Notes: generated by a model not told the origin, from the letters alone. A stretch of 64,000 nt of DNA from Paragonimus westermani (GCA_008508345.1 QNGE01000406.1:43985-107984); one strand, 5' to 3'. Shown: positions 11,501 to 24,123, counted from the stretch's first letter. Translations and numbers: made by a program.

Positions 11501-12759
11501 AGCGAAGTTGGGACCCCTACTTTTTTGATCGATTTTAAACGCTAACTACCCAATCGATTGAAGAAAAATACTTATTTAAACGCAAACGAACCCTTGTGTT
11601 CGGTTGCCGTCCGCAACACAATATCCGGTCTGTCGGATAATTCATTCAGAGTGTCGCCACTAATCTGCACATCAATTAAACGTAATGCACTATAACTTGC
11701 AGTTTCTGCTCATTGTAACACTTAGGCTATCAGGTGTGTGGCCGCATGTGTTGCCGAACATTTAGGACGGAACACGAGTTTAGCTTGAATCTGAATACAA
11801 TTACCAAACTCTACGGTAAACACCTTTGAATGACATTTCTGTAACTGCTCTGTACGCTCTAGTCATTATTGGACAATAAGGCTAGAATGGCGAGCTTAAG
11901 GAAGGCGTAGGTGGAGTACACATACGTCTCAGTTACATCCGAGGAGGATAAGATTGATGTATTCCGGGTAGCAAGTTCGCTTTAACTGATTTTTCTTTAA
12001 AGGACAGTGCAGTAAGTTTCCGAAGTTAGTTCCAGTAACCGGTAAGACACGTTGCCGGCTACATGAGTCGAAGATCCGGATACAAGTTTTCCTACTGCGC
12101 ATCACAATTTATGAGGTCAACCTAGCGTTTTATGTGATGTCCAATTACAGACGAACTTGGTGATCGTTGCTCGATAGGGAAAAAACTTTTGCGGACTTCG
12201 ATACCCAATTTAAATGGCCAATTAACTGCTGGAACGACCCATCGGTTCCTTGGAAGTCGGGCCAAAATATCGGTCATTTTCCCCTTGTTTGAGTATGCAC
12301 CGCTTTTTGACGCATTGTGAATGGATTCCTTCTGAATGCACAAAATCGGTTGGAATTTCGCTCATTATAATTCTAAAAATGTGGTTGTTTAAGCTGCGAG
12401 ACGCTGGTGTGCGTCCGATTGCGTGGACACTACTCATTCAGTTGTACTCTAGTTGTGCTTCAGGTTAGTCAGCCGTTCCCATCCAGCTGCGATCAGTTTT
12501 TAAATTATGTTGGTTTCCTGTCCATTCTTTCCTAAGATGCGAGTTCACATGTCTGCATCAGTCAACAGTTGTAAGCAGCTGAGAAAGACAGAACATCTAA
12601 TTCGATCACCCTTAATAGGACGTAGCTTAAAACATATGCATTCGCGGTTGATTGTGCTTGCGTACGTGATGAAATAATTGTTCTGCTTTTTGATCAGTGA
12701 GGCAGATTGAGAAAATTGTCGAATAACGAGTTTTGCGTGCTGGTTATTCGGGTGAGAGT
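11501..12759. other. decayed interior of a gypsy element or unassigned sequence
   Basis: Between the gag-like and pol-like remnants on the minus strand. Reverse transcriptase motifs could not be read with confidence in any frame. A plus-strand open stretch at 12226-12462 ends before GTTAGT but has no good acceptor. Confidence 0.3.
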
Positions 12760-13200
12760 TTAAACCTTTTCAGTGGAATTGAATTCACGTGAGCTTTTCA
12801 GAAGAATGAAGTTATTTTGCTTGCTCAACAATACCCAGCCTCCGCAGCGATAAGCGGATCTCCCGTAATTCATCTTCGTTAGAGAAATTCGTTCGAAAGT
12901 GCCCTTATAATGTCTAGGGCACATCTTGACATTAGCTGCAGGGTTGATTAAGGATTCTACAGTGGTATTTGTTACTGTTTCCGCGTTAGCGCTGTTATAA
13001 CTAGATTGAGCTACTGCTGTTGCTGAAAAGTTTAAGAGCCTCTTCATCACCAACTTTATCGGCTTGAAGTGCTGCTGTGTAGTTACTTTCAACTCTTCAG
13101 AAGACATGTCGCTAAACACATTCTGTCCGGTAATGACTACGTCAATGGTCTGCTCATTAATCACATAAAGCTGGTTCAAAACCTCTAGATTCAACCACAA
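12760..13200 (-). pseudogene. gag-like remnant of a mag-type Ty3/gypsy element
   Basis: This 146-codon minus-strand open frame starts without an ATG. The segment EELKVTTQQHFKPIKLVMKR followed by LLNFSA resembles the part of mag-type gag proteins where an (E)EL...HF.PKP..I.ER..F pattern is conserved. Near the end, AYRCGGWVLLSKQN resembles a zinc knuckle of the type CYRCGG-x-H, with the first cysteine replaced by alanine and the histidine lost. It is therefore read as a decayed gag, not a host gene. Lineage assignment is by eye. Confidence 0.5.
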
Positions 13201-13267
13201 TAGTTATTATCAATCTGGCACAGTTGACCGCGTTCGCGATGAAGGTCAAGTAAACAAAACCTATTAG

Positions 13268-13374
13268 TTGGTTATTATGGCTTTAACCAACCGGTCACTC
13301 AGAATGCTGGAAAGCAACGAAGGACAAAACTGTCAATGCAATGGTAGGAGGCGAAGAATGTGATTAATCAGAAC
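13268..13374 (+). repeat. unclassified repeat, copy 2
   Basis: Diverged partner of 9738-9848 in the same orientation (shared GGTCACTCAGAAT, AAGGACAAA and the closing ATTAATC.GAAC). Coding in the first copy's frame is interrupted here. Confidence 0.5.
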
Positions 13375-16300
13375 AACATGATTGATCATAGGGCCTTGGG
13401 GATGGAGGTTGCTATTACGCACGTTAGATCACAAGGCGTATCAAGCGGTGATGAAGGATCACATGCCCAGACAACCAATAACAATGTCTACATATCGTTT
13501 GGACTAGAAGACGGAGAAAAACGATCGCATGGACACTTCAGTTCCCAGTACTTAGTACCACGCTACAGCATGATTACCCTGTGGTCTGGGATGCTATCAG
13601 ACTGTAAAAATCTAGAAAAGAACCAAGTAATATTCATCCCAATTCAAGAATGCGCGACGGACAGAACGGCGTAATCGTTGTTTTATTTGAGTTCATAAGC
13701 AGGTCCTGAAGGACAGTATGAGAAAAAGACTGTATTTTATAGGGTGCCATTTTGTAGGTCGCTGTTTTAAGCTCAAAAACTATTCAAGTGTCGTTTTTTT
13801 CTTTTGTTTCTCTTCAGTAGTCCCTTTAATCCACGTAGTGATTGCATTCTTTTAGTGAGTAACTCTGTGACCAGATTCCAAAACAATATCCGTGATATTC
13901 TCTGCGCGCACACGTGTGCAAGAAAATGCGCCTGGCGACGATAGCTAGAATGTCCCAACAGTTATTTCGTGGGCGTTGGTGGCGTGTTTAAGCAAGCCTT
14001 TTGCTAGGTTCCTTAGCTGGATGTAGTTCAGAGCTTAACATTTCTGAGTACTGTGCTAACTATGTTTTTGAACGGACTTGAGGTGCTGCGTCTTGGAGTC
14101 AGTACGTTGGCAAACTGGATTAGGCCGAACAGGACGGCCATACTGTCAGTCCTCAGGGGGTTGCGTCCAATCCTAGCTCCAAATGGAGTTTCGTTCATGA
14201 TTCCCTTCGTTTTTTTACTCAATGTACGTAACTTTTGCATGAAATTCGTCCCTAATAAAAGTATTTCGAGAAGGAGACAAGAGCACTGTGTTGCTGAAGA
14301 CTTCATAATTAATCACGTTCTCTATAGTCACTTTCGTACTGCATCTACTTAGGCGAAATCGTGCGTGTCGTGTAATCCCGTGTGAAACTCCATGAGACAA
14401 AGAACCACCTATGACGTCGGCGTCACAACCCATGAACTAGTGGACTTAGATGAACGTGCAGTTGGTCGACGGCGAGAATCGTTGCCTTCTCATTGTGATC
14501 CACGCCGGTTGGACTGTGCTATCTGTTTTTGACTTGTTTGTGTTTAACAGTACCCCTCACAGGAGTTTACGCGGGCGGTGCCCTGAAACGGCATGAATTG
14601 AGCTGTCCAGGTGTAGACAACTTAAATTGAACGTCATTAACTGTTGATTAAAGATTTTGCATTCAGACTGACTCCATAACCGGCCGTTTGCAAATCGGCA
14701 AGTGGAAAGACCTCATCTGGCTAAGTCTCGAATGTGCATCCGATGAATATGAGCTCCTGGTAAATCAGTTGCCATCGTGCCTGTGTTCACATCCGAAGAC
14801 TGCGGGTCCACGGTCCAGTTTATACGACTGTTCATGAAACGTCTGTAAAAGAAGTTTTGTTTAGTTTCACTTAACACTAGGCTGCATCCGACCTGTCTGA
14901 GCTCTAGATGATGTATTCATAACGATTCCTACTGATTAGAGCATCAGTTACTTTAGCGTCTGTCGCTTTGATTTGTTCTATTTGACTGTATCCGTCATGC
15001 CTCTGAAACATCAGCAATCACTTTGTAGGTCAAGATTGAAAAGCGACTCACTTTTCAGGACACCATTATCAGCAAACTGGGTACCACCTTCCTAAAGTAC
15101 CATGAGCCTCACTGTTCTGGGTATTTCGATTGTGGTGATCAGTTTAGAACTTCACGTAGAGTATTAGAACTTGCTCGTAACGTTGTGTTAATCCTAATCT
15201 GATTATCAATTCACCCAGTGTCGTTTGATTGCCTTTTTCCAAATGTACGCCAAAGACTGTTGATTTCATGTGATATCGCACTGACAATTCGACAAAGAAT
15301 TATCTGGGGGCATTGCAACCATCAACACGAAATACCAAATGCAGTGACAAAAACAGATCGATAATCATGTTTGATGTTTGTCTGCATGACGCAGTCAAGG
15401 TCATTGAAAAACTGTTTCCAGTTGACTAATAGTAGCAAGCCAGGTGATCTGTGTTGACGGATTTCGTATGTAGGTCGGAAGGTCACATGCATGCATAAAA
15501 TGTTTCGGAATGTGCGCTGCCTAGTCTTTGTATTTCGAATCATTCATATTTTGACGTGCAGTCAGACGACCAGACATAGGTTGTGTTCAGAGGTGTATTA
15601 TGCAACACGTAGCAATACCAAAATATTATCAAACAGGGTATAGATACGGAAATATGACAAGGTTACGTCTAAATATAGTATTCTTCGTCTTATAATTGAG
15701 GATTTCCGTGCACGACTGCCGTAATGATCTAAAAGGTGAACAGAACAGTCGTGCACAAACTGCCAGTTTGCATTCGGTCGATTCACGCCTGTTGCTTTCG
15801 ATCGCGCCCTACAATATCAATCGGCAGTTTCAAACATTCCCTCCTATGCAGTAAATAACGCAAGTGATAGTTCTCCCCAGCCGTTATAAACGGCCTACGT
15901 ACGTGTCTACTGTTATGCTGTCATGCAATTCTAATATCTTAGTGGTTCTCGCCGTATCATTTATCGATACCGTGTCCACACGACCCTGTTCGCCGTTCGC
16001 GGAGATCTGACACACGGTTGTATCATTGGATGTGTGTGATGATTTTATACTCAGAATTCATGGAGTAATCTGTGAGTAGATCGTCAGTGATGTAACTGGG
16101 TAAAAGGACCACTGTGCTTCTTGCTTCATAGCCCCTCATTAACTCAACGGCCAACTGCTTGCTTCAGTTAACCCATAACATTATTCACCGGCCCCTTGAT
16201 TTTTCTTAACAAACACCACAAATTAATTGCGAATTGCGACGCTTTTTATATTCCAACACCAAATTAACACACAGTAAGTGGAAAGTTACTGTTGTATCGA

Positions 16301-16769
16301 ATTATAGTATAATCGTTTATTGTTTTCTAGCAGCGCCAGTGTATAACTCAGCCACTGTACACAAGCCACAGAGGGCCGAGTGTTTGTGTTTTATTTTGTG
16401 CATGTCTGAAAAAATAGCTACGGTGGAAAAGGAAAATTGTACAAATAATGAGAGATAGCTTGGATATGTAGAACCCTCATTGGTGAATCTGTGATGCACC
16501 AACTCGGATTTCCAGGATTCGTGTGCTTGTTAAAGGGCTGTACGACTAACTTTCTGGAGTTGAGCGGTCTTCCAACAGCTAACTAACATGCTATACAACA
16601 GGTTGTCTTCGTTCTGTTCATCCGTTGACTTAACAACTTCCCAAGTGTTTACATCCAAATTGCCTGTCACATAGTCTGGCACCGTTAGCCTCGTGATTTG
16701 ACACATGCAAATGTTTGTCGGCTGCGCTGGGTTTTTTTTACTGCAATTTCATTCGTCTTATATTTTCAG
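13375..16769. other. no supported gene
   Basis: Over 3 kb with only chance-length open frames (up to 104 codons). No transposon domain, RNA gene or well-bounded exon was recognised. If exons 6896-7340 and 16770-17265 are linked, this is part of a very long intron. Confidence 0.4.
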
Positions 16770-17265
16770 ACAAGCATTGAAATGCATGATTCCAGCAATG
16801 AGGAGGCGGCTTTGGCTCAAATGGATGGCTTGGAAGCGGCCGTCGAAGGTTCTGAAGACGATGGGCAACCGGACGAGACGGAGTCGGAAAGTGAACTGCA
16901 TGTTCGTGAGGATGTGGTAGACAAATACTTGTCTTCACTAGCTCAACTGCTCGATTGGTATGGTGTTGTTGGAAAGCGTACCGTCGCAAAGGGCTTAGCT
17001 GATGCACTAAATCAGTCATATTTCTGTCCGGACGAGGAAAAGGAACTTTGCGAACTTTCTGGATCCAGTGGACACCGTCGATTTTCTGGGAAGTGTCAAA
17101 CGGACCAGGAAAAGTCTAGTTTGGAACTGGGTTTAGACGTCGCCGCCATGTGTGAACAAAAATCCAAACCATTGAGAACTGAAAATACGGAGGAGGTTGT
17201 ACGTTCTTCACAAGAATGTCTAAGTAAGGTCGGAAAAACTCTATCTTCCGAACTCAGTGATCCGG
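16770..17265 (+). CDS. penultimate exon of a FYVE-domain protein gene
   Basis: The exon follows a strong acceptor (CGTCTTATATTTTCAG) and ends at GATCCGG before GTAAGT. It is open for 165 codons plus one base; entry phase 0, exit phase 1. The product begins with an acidic, serine-rich region (EGSEDDGQPDETESESE), then a probably helical part (DKYLSSLAQLLDWYGVVGKR) and a polar tail, so it looks like a linker ahead of the C-terminal FYVE finger. The next exon at 19983 needs exactly phase 1 and carries the finger and stop. Upstream exons are unresolved. The intron after it (17266-19982) contains an RTE LINE fragment. The parent family is not settled: several animal proteins end in a FYVE domain. 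Confidence 0.75.
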
Positions 17266-19387
17266 GTAAGTTTTTTCACCGTGGTGTCTGCTTCTTCTTA
17301 CTTACACTGTGAGGAACTTCTCGTCGAAAGAAAGTGGCATTGATGTGAACCCAATCTCCGGCTACACTGTCATTACGTGATTGTCGGACAGGTGGTCTCG
17401 TATCTTATAAAGTTAGCGTCAGGCGTTTTTATTACCATAGTTCCACGTTGTTCAACATCATTCTGATAAGTCACACTTTCCTCGTTTCTACGTAGCCTAC
17501 TGGTGACTTTATTTGCATTCTGTCACTCACATGCTTTCTCAGAGCTACATGTGGTGGCCTCTAAATCACTCTACCCGCGTGGTGCAAGTGTTTAGCTGTG
17601 TTTGCCTGTAAGGTTAAAAATAATGCACTATGTGAACGTAATTGCCAACGTGACTTTGTCTGAGTCTGTGCATATAATAGTTCATTCATTACTTTTCATA
17701 CGCAAATCAGTACCAGTCGTCTTTTGTTTAAAGCGTGTCGCAATACCCATAAAGAAGTTTATCATAAGTCGCAGTTTTTCTTAGGATTGACCAGCAACGT
17801 TACTTATTCCTTTCATTGACGACTTTTAGTCCGATATTGTCTACCCTGTGGTGACATCTGATCACAGGTATTGGAATCATATAAACTCGTTTAATCTTCT
17901 CAGGTGGTTCTAGCACAACTGGCCTATTATTATCGTAGCTCTTACGGTTTCCTCTGTCATTGGGTGAAGTCTATCAGCCGTTTCCGGTTGACCTGCAATC
18001 TCACTGGCATCCAACATCAACGAAGTTAGTTTACATACATTTCTGATCGCCATCCCCCGGTCTAGGATTTTGGTAAGCAGTCTGTGATGGCCTAGCAATG
18101 TGACACTTACTCACGAGTCACTATTTTGATTCCTCGGTGCGTCCTGCTGACTGCTCCAATAAGATCAAGATGACTGCCAATTTGCTGGTGGTTTTTGAAA
18201 CAAATGTACCTATAGCTGATCAGAGTCCTTCACACCACGCGGACGAAACCTCCTTCGGATAAATGAAATCAGAGTAAACCTACGAATAAATAATTATATG
18301 GTACTTATCCAACCAATAAAGTGAGAGTATTCCGTTAAAGCCACGTGAACTTTAGTGCTTGTTCTTACGCATTCAGATCACATAGCCTATCAAACAGAGC
18401 GTACATAACACATTCTCTTAGTGATTAGTTTAACTAATCGTTGTTGGGATAACTCTTGCTGATCGAGAACATTGGAAGCACCGCATTCACGTTTCGAATT
18501 GACAGAAGTGAGTAAGATCGCAAGTGACTGCTAGACTGTTGTTGAACCCCTGTGGACCTTGGTAATGCATACGCATTCAATGGCGAGTGTTAGTTTACCA
18601 AAGCCGATTAGTCAAGATTTGAGAAAATCAACTCCGAATCTCATCCCACTTTCGGTTCCGAGTCATTCAAAATACATTTGTTTCAGCTTTTAGAACGTAA
18701 TAGAGGCTAGTGCACATCTGTTCAAACAGGCCACCCAATCTACCGGTCTGCTAAAGTAGCAGCTGTTAGATCCATTACCTAGAACATATCGCCGCATGTC
18801 TAGGAAAGTCCGCCTAATCTATATTTGGTTTAATGTCACAAAGCAACACCACAGTATCGCTATACAGGCTCGATCGGGCAGACCCACTGAGTCGTGTAGT
18901 CTCATGATAGCGCATGAACGTACCATGGGCAATCATTTCTAGTGTAGACGAAGATAGTCAAGCCAGTCTGAATTGTAACTTGTTAATTTAGGTTTGTAAA
19001 TCGATGACGTTAGCATGGCCTCTATTATAACGCTACCAGCAGTGCAGAATCGGAACACAAGACTTGAAAGCGTACACTGGGTTTCTGCCACTCAATAGGT
19101 GACCCAAACGAATGTGTCATACTAACCACAAATGGCCAGTCTGGCAATCAGTCAATCAGAAAACCGTTGATTCGATTTAACCAGACCATCAACGGCGATA
19201 GGATAAAAGTAAATTGACCATCTGCGACAGTGTGGAAACGCATCTGCAACGGCCTCACAGAGATGAAGAATCCTCTTAGCACGAATTCGAGTAGACGAAC
19301 TTCACTTTGAGGGTTACTACCGTTGTCTCCTTCTTCCTATGCGCCGTCTTGTGTATTAAGCGTTTACACTGCGGCTCGATAGGCAAA
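17266..19387. other. intron of the FYVE gene, no feature recognised
   Basis: Starts with the donor GTAAGT. No coding or repeat signal could be read before the RTE fragment that begins near 19388. Confidence 0.5.
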
Positions 19388-19820
19388 TAAGGGAGAACAG
19401 GCAGGGTTTCGCCTTAGACGGCGTCATATTGATAAACTTTTTAATCATCTGGAATTGCGTCATGTACACTATCGGTCAACAACTGTCGTATATCTCGACT
19501 CTAAAGGTGCGCTCGATTCAGTGGATCGATCTGCACTTTTAGAGTAAATTAAAAAGGAAGGGAATTCGTCTTTTGAGAAATTTNATTAGTGTCATATATA
19601 TGTTCCTGGTTATTGTTATTTGGTACTGAAGAGGCAATACGAAATGCTAGCATCTACCAGTGTCCGTCTTCTTACTGCTATGTTAAAAAGGAAGGCTTTA
19701 CCGATGAAGTATGTGGACATATCGTCGCTGCATTAGTCCCATGCTTCAGTTCAGGTTAGCAGCGGCGTATGTCAAGGTTGTCCACTACCAACATTTTTAT
19801 TTAATCTTTTCATGTGCGTG
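19388..19820 (+). mobile_element. RTE LINE fragment inside an intron
   Basis: Bases here align with 3128-3460 of the larger RTE copy: GAACAGGCAGGGTTTCGCC against GAACATGCAGGGTTTCGCC, GATTCAGTGGATCGATCTGC against GATTCGGTGAATCGATCTAC, and the GVRQGCP region (CGTATGTCAAGGTTGTCCACT) near 19770. Frames are broken by stops and by a 121-bp insertion (listed separately). It lies in the same orientation as the host gene, within its last intron. Confidence 0.85.
19549..19695 (+). repeat. 121-bp insertion flanked by a 13-bp direct repeat
   Basis: TTAAAAAGGAAGG occurs at 19549-19561 and again exactly at 19683-19695. Removing one copy and the 121 bases between them restores continuous RTE sequence (compare 3297-3320). 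The direct repeat is therefore best read as a target-site duplication of a later insertion into the LINE. The insert itself (with one 'n' at 19584) has no recognised motif and no poly-A tail, so its class is unknown. Confidence 0.7.
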
Positions 19821-19982
19821 ATGTGACCACACCATGAAAAACGGTTTTAGAAAGTCTCTCGAGGGAAAATTAGCTTGTTTTCTCTCTAATGTCTGCCACT
19901 AGGTGATCTTGAGTATGCTGACTGTTTGATCAAATCGTCATTGTGTGACAATCGTTCTGTCTTTTAACTCCCATCCTGTCAG

Positions 19983-20395
19983 CTGGCCTTAATCAGCGGC
20001 TATTGAAACTCAACTTGGGTCTTCCTCTCCAAGGCACACAAACCCGGGATGATCGTATGTGGCACTATCTTCCCGCATGGCAACCAGATCGGTTACCGGC
20101 CGAGGTGACCGCTATCGATAAATCAGGTGGCACGGTGTCCGGTACGGACAGTGACGCAGAGTCCGAGGCGAACAGTGATGCAGACACATCAGTCGTGTTT
20201 GTGGTCGGTCGCCGGTGCGCTTCGTGTTTGCATGCGTTCACGCTGTTTCGACGTCGGCATCACTGTCGACGTTGTGGCCACATCTTTTGCGCCAGTTGTT
20301 GCAACCACTGGCAAACCGTTGAAGGTTTAGCCACGCCAACGCCGGTGAGAATTTGCAAAGAATGTAATCAGTTCCTAAACCCCGCCAACAGTTAA
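19983..20395 (+). CDS. terminal exon encoding a C-terminal FYVE zinc finger
   Basis: The exon follows an excellent acceptor (TTCTGTCTTTTAACTCCCATCCTGTCAG) and ends in TAA at 20393-20395. Entry phase 1 matches the exit of 16770-17265. After a linker with an acidic serine-rich part (DSDAESEANSDAD) it encodes a finger with all eight expected cysteines: CASC, then HCRRCG, CASC and CKEC. The basic signature RRRHHCRRCG is intact. The usual N-terminal WxxD motif is not visible; the position holds VVFVVG instead. RVC is replaced by RIC. FYVE fingers bind phosphatidylinositol 3-phosphate on endosomal membranes through the basic signature, so an endosomal role is likely. The protein ends nine residues or so after the last cysteine. 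Confidence 0.9.
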
Positions 20396-22984
20396 ACATA
20401 ATTGTTGTGCGCGCAACACTACCCAGTGAATGCAATATACATCTTGTACTGGAGTTGCCAAACTGGATTTATTATCTGTGATGCCCACAAGGAATGTTGT
20501 CTTTTATACTTCGCTAATCTATCATTTCATGCACGATTTTTTAAATAGAAAATTGAAGACAAAGCTTTATATCAGTTAGAGAGTGTGTTGTTTTTTTAGG
20601 CCGTCGTTCGTTATTTTGAGCTATCCTATTTTTGAATGAACATTGTCTGGGCCTGAATCCGCTTGCCCGCGACTTGGATACGCTGATACTACTATCATTA
20701 GGTCTTACGAATCTTTTTCCATCATGCTTGCTTTCCGTTCCGCGCATTGGTGCGTAATTATGCATGTTGTATTTTACGCTTTTGTTTTCGGTAGTGCTTT
20801 TATTTCCATGACACACTGCCTGTGTGCGGAAAATGATTGACACACAGGAATACATACCTAATCGTTGAGTAAGTAATGTACGATACACAGGTATCCACTT
20901 GCCATCGTGGTCCTACTTACTATTCAATCGAACTGTACTGCTGACCGGTTATTCCAACTCGGGACCTCCCGGACGAGTAATCATCAATACATACATCCAC
21001 TCATGAATGTGTACATTTAGTCCGTCACGTTTACCGCACACCGTGCCGCGAGACATCTCAGCCGGAGGTTTTACGGTGCCAAATACGCCAGTTACGATTA
21101 CAGTTGGCACGGTAAACACCCGACTACTACTCTTTACGCGCAATGCCCTAATCGCGCTCTCGCAATTTTGACCTGAACACAACTGGGGCATATGATCACT
21201 CTAGACGTATGCTTAGAAAATGACCATATCGGTACACCAGTGATCGATAAATTGGTTGCGAAGGGCGGGATATGCCGGTTTCATTGGCGGTGATCGTCTG
21301 TTTCGTGTGATGTCTTTACTGTTCAACAAAGGAAAAAATAGCAGTCCAACAACCAAATGACCTGATGGCGACCAGCTTGTAAACCCGTCCCAACTGACAA
21401 TGTGTGCCTAGACTGATTTGGGCGCCGATTCATGTTTTTAACTGCCAGACTACTCGTACAGTGCATGTTAAAAAACGACCCCTTACCAACTATCCTGCAA
21501 TCCTGGTGTAAATCCGATCGAGAATCACTGAGGTCTGTTCACTCGACTGCTATGCAAAAATGTTAAAGTAAGCCTATTCACTAGTTTACAGGTTGCCATA
21601 GGCCAAAAGCGGAACAATCCCTACTTCACCTGTCGGAACAATGCAGCCGGATCCTGAAGTAAAACGGATGGATACGTGACAAAATGGTTCGTTTAATCAC
21701 AGTCATCGTTGTGAGCTTCCTGAACAATACATCAGAAATAGGTGTTTTTTAACAGCGTGGACCCTGGGATTGACGACTCAAGCTTTACGGCGTGACAACT
21801 TTTTTTCGTTTTCGCCCAAAGCAATTGTTTATCAGCGCTTAGAAACACTACGTCGTAATTTCATTTTAAACATTCTAAACGACCAGTAGTGACCACGACA
21901 AAAATTATGGGAACAACCACGAGAGAAGAACCTGAACAGGATGAACTTCCGTGTGAATATTCCCACTTCTCGCCTAGGCATGCTTATGACGACCGATTCA
22001 CACACAACGAGTTCTATGCCACTCCATTCCAAACTCGGAGTTTTTTAGTTCAAAAATTGAAGTGTTGACAACTTGCATGGTCCCCATAGCAATATGCACA
22101 TGGTATCGGACTCACATACAAACAACGTCCAAGCACAGCACAATGCGAAAACCTGGGAGCTTTGTGTACACAATAATGACCCGAGCTTACCGAATAGAAC
22201 TTCCTTGGAACACGTCGATTTTCTTTAGGTAGTCGAGAGGAAAGACGCTTTACAATAAGCGCTCCAAAAATACACGGAGACGAAACTGAGTATCAGTTTA
22301 AGAGTGAGCATATAAAGACGTCAGATTTATTACGGTGTATAACAAGTGCGTTAGGTTTTTTCACTGTCCATCAACCAAGGATACAAAGCTGTGGTTATAT
22401 TATACATATATATACTTCGATACACTAACAAGCAAAACTCGGTTAGTGAAGTATGCGAAGCGCGTTCTGCTCGACTTCATCCGATAGGGTGTTCAAATTG
22501 AGTGCGCGAAGGGCTGGTAAAAGCTGACCGTGAATGACTGACGCGACACAGGCCTGGATTTGCGAAACCCAAAAAATGATTGACGGGAAGTAACGAATTC
22601 GCGATTGCAGGTAGACAGTGTAAGAGATACTCACTGTTGCTAACATTTAACTCACTTGCAAAGATCACTGAGTACACTAGGAAATTATGTAAGATAATCG
22701 TTCTTAAAACCAACGTCAACCTTTCTGAGAAAAGTTATATGACTGAGTGACTACTTTTCAGATAAAACCAATCAGCACAATGGTCTTCCCTACAGAAATT
22801 GCCAACGGGATTAACTGAAGGTGGTGTCTTCTGGGTATCGGTGAGGATCAACCCAGCCCATACAACGACAGATACCAAGATACAAACAGAGAGCTTATTT
22901 TAATACTTCGAGAAAATGTTCGGTATGACCGTTTGTACAGTGCGCCTATCTTATTGAACCATACGCGCCCGATACTGCACGCTC
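20396..22984. other. 3' flank of the FYVE gene and unassigned sequence
   Basis: No further gene recognised. The minus-strand frame 20949-21191 is open for 80 codons without a known domain, and 20541-20888 is chance length. AT-rich dinucleotide runs occur near 22400. Confidence 0.4.
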
Positions 22985-23080
22985 CCAAAAGGTCTACACT
23001 GTGGTGGTTGGATCACATACCCCATATACCGGCTGAGTAGCTACCGCACGGAGTATTATTTGCTGGAAGTCAATTAGGGA
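22985..23080 (+). mobile_element. short RTE C-terminal fragment
   Basis: One frame reads STLWWLDHIPHIPAE, then after a stop LPHGVLFAG, matching the RTE block found at 4125-4200 (LRWLGHVFRMP..HLPHCVLFVDG). Only this strongly conserved block survives. Confidence 0.5.
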
Positions 23081-24123
23081 AGTAGTCATGAAACATGAAA
23101 ACCTTGGCTATCTCACTGTGTAACGCGGGCACATGTGACGCCCGCCCCAGTGGGGACCTGGTAATCATCCAAATCACTGATCAGAAACAGTACTCAAGGT
23201 GCTAGCATGTCAATGACATGCCTGTGCCCAACACTATTTTCTCTAACATATGACGATAATTTTCCCGGTTTTACCCCTTCTTTAGGTAGTTATTGTTTCA
23301 GGGGTATTTTTTGTCACTGCTGAGGCCATCAGCGGATTCGTCCATAGTATCGTCGTTAGAAGTGAGTGACTCGATCCCCATAAATGTGAAAACGACTAGG
23401 CGGCTGAGAAACGTAGCGAGAGTAAGAGAGAGCACTGCGAATTGTCAGACAATCTGAGGTGAGAAAAAAAGTTATTCAGCGTAGAAAAGCGAAGACAGTT
23501 GTCAGTGGGTTACACTGCAGTTCTGTGTAATGGTTAGAAAGGTCGATATGAATGGCACTTAATAGAGTCCAGAGATCTGAATTTTGTTAGCTGATCGTAT
23601 TGTTTATAAAACAAAGACAATAATTTCACTACCTTTTGACTTTGAAACAGAAGTGTGTGCAAGATGTGGGCACATTAAGGTTGATAGTTACAGCTAACAA
23701 TCTGACATATGAAACCACGGATTCTCTTCGAAAACCTTACCCGAAGCTAATGAGTTGATGGTTCCACCTTTTTGTTATTAAGCATGCTTTGTTTCCAAGC
23801 GCGTTGAATAAGAATCTGACACAGTTAAAATTACCGATGAACACAATAGATGCGCTCGAGACTACACTAGGCTTCTGTGTTATATAACAAAAATGTTCGG
23901 CCACATGGGATAACCGGGCAGCAATGGCCTACCGTTGATCGATCAGAACACTTTGTTTAAGGGTATTTTTCTCTAACTACCTATTGTAGTATGTGGAAAA
24001 TAGCGATTTTGCTACCATAGCGGTAGTTACTATGTATGCTCGTATAATCGTGTTTCATTACGCATGCACTCCTACTGAATCAGTAGCGCGACACAACCTT
24101 ATGACTGTGACTGTTTTTGTCAG
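23081..24123. other. no supported feature
   Basis: No domain, exon or repeat recognised. Confidence 0.35.

Noticed and set aside
12226..12462. Plus-strand open stretch ending at GTTAGT
   Set aside because: No usable acceptor after the upstream stop, and it lies inside the minus-strand gypsy remnant.
20949..21191. Minus-strand 80-codon frame vaguely like a transposase or protease segment
   Set aside because: No conserved motif could be confirmed; length is chance level.
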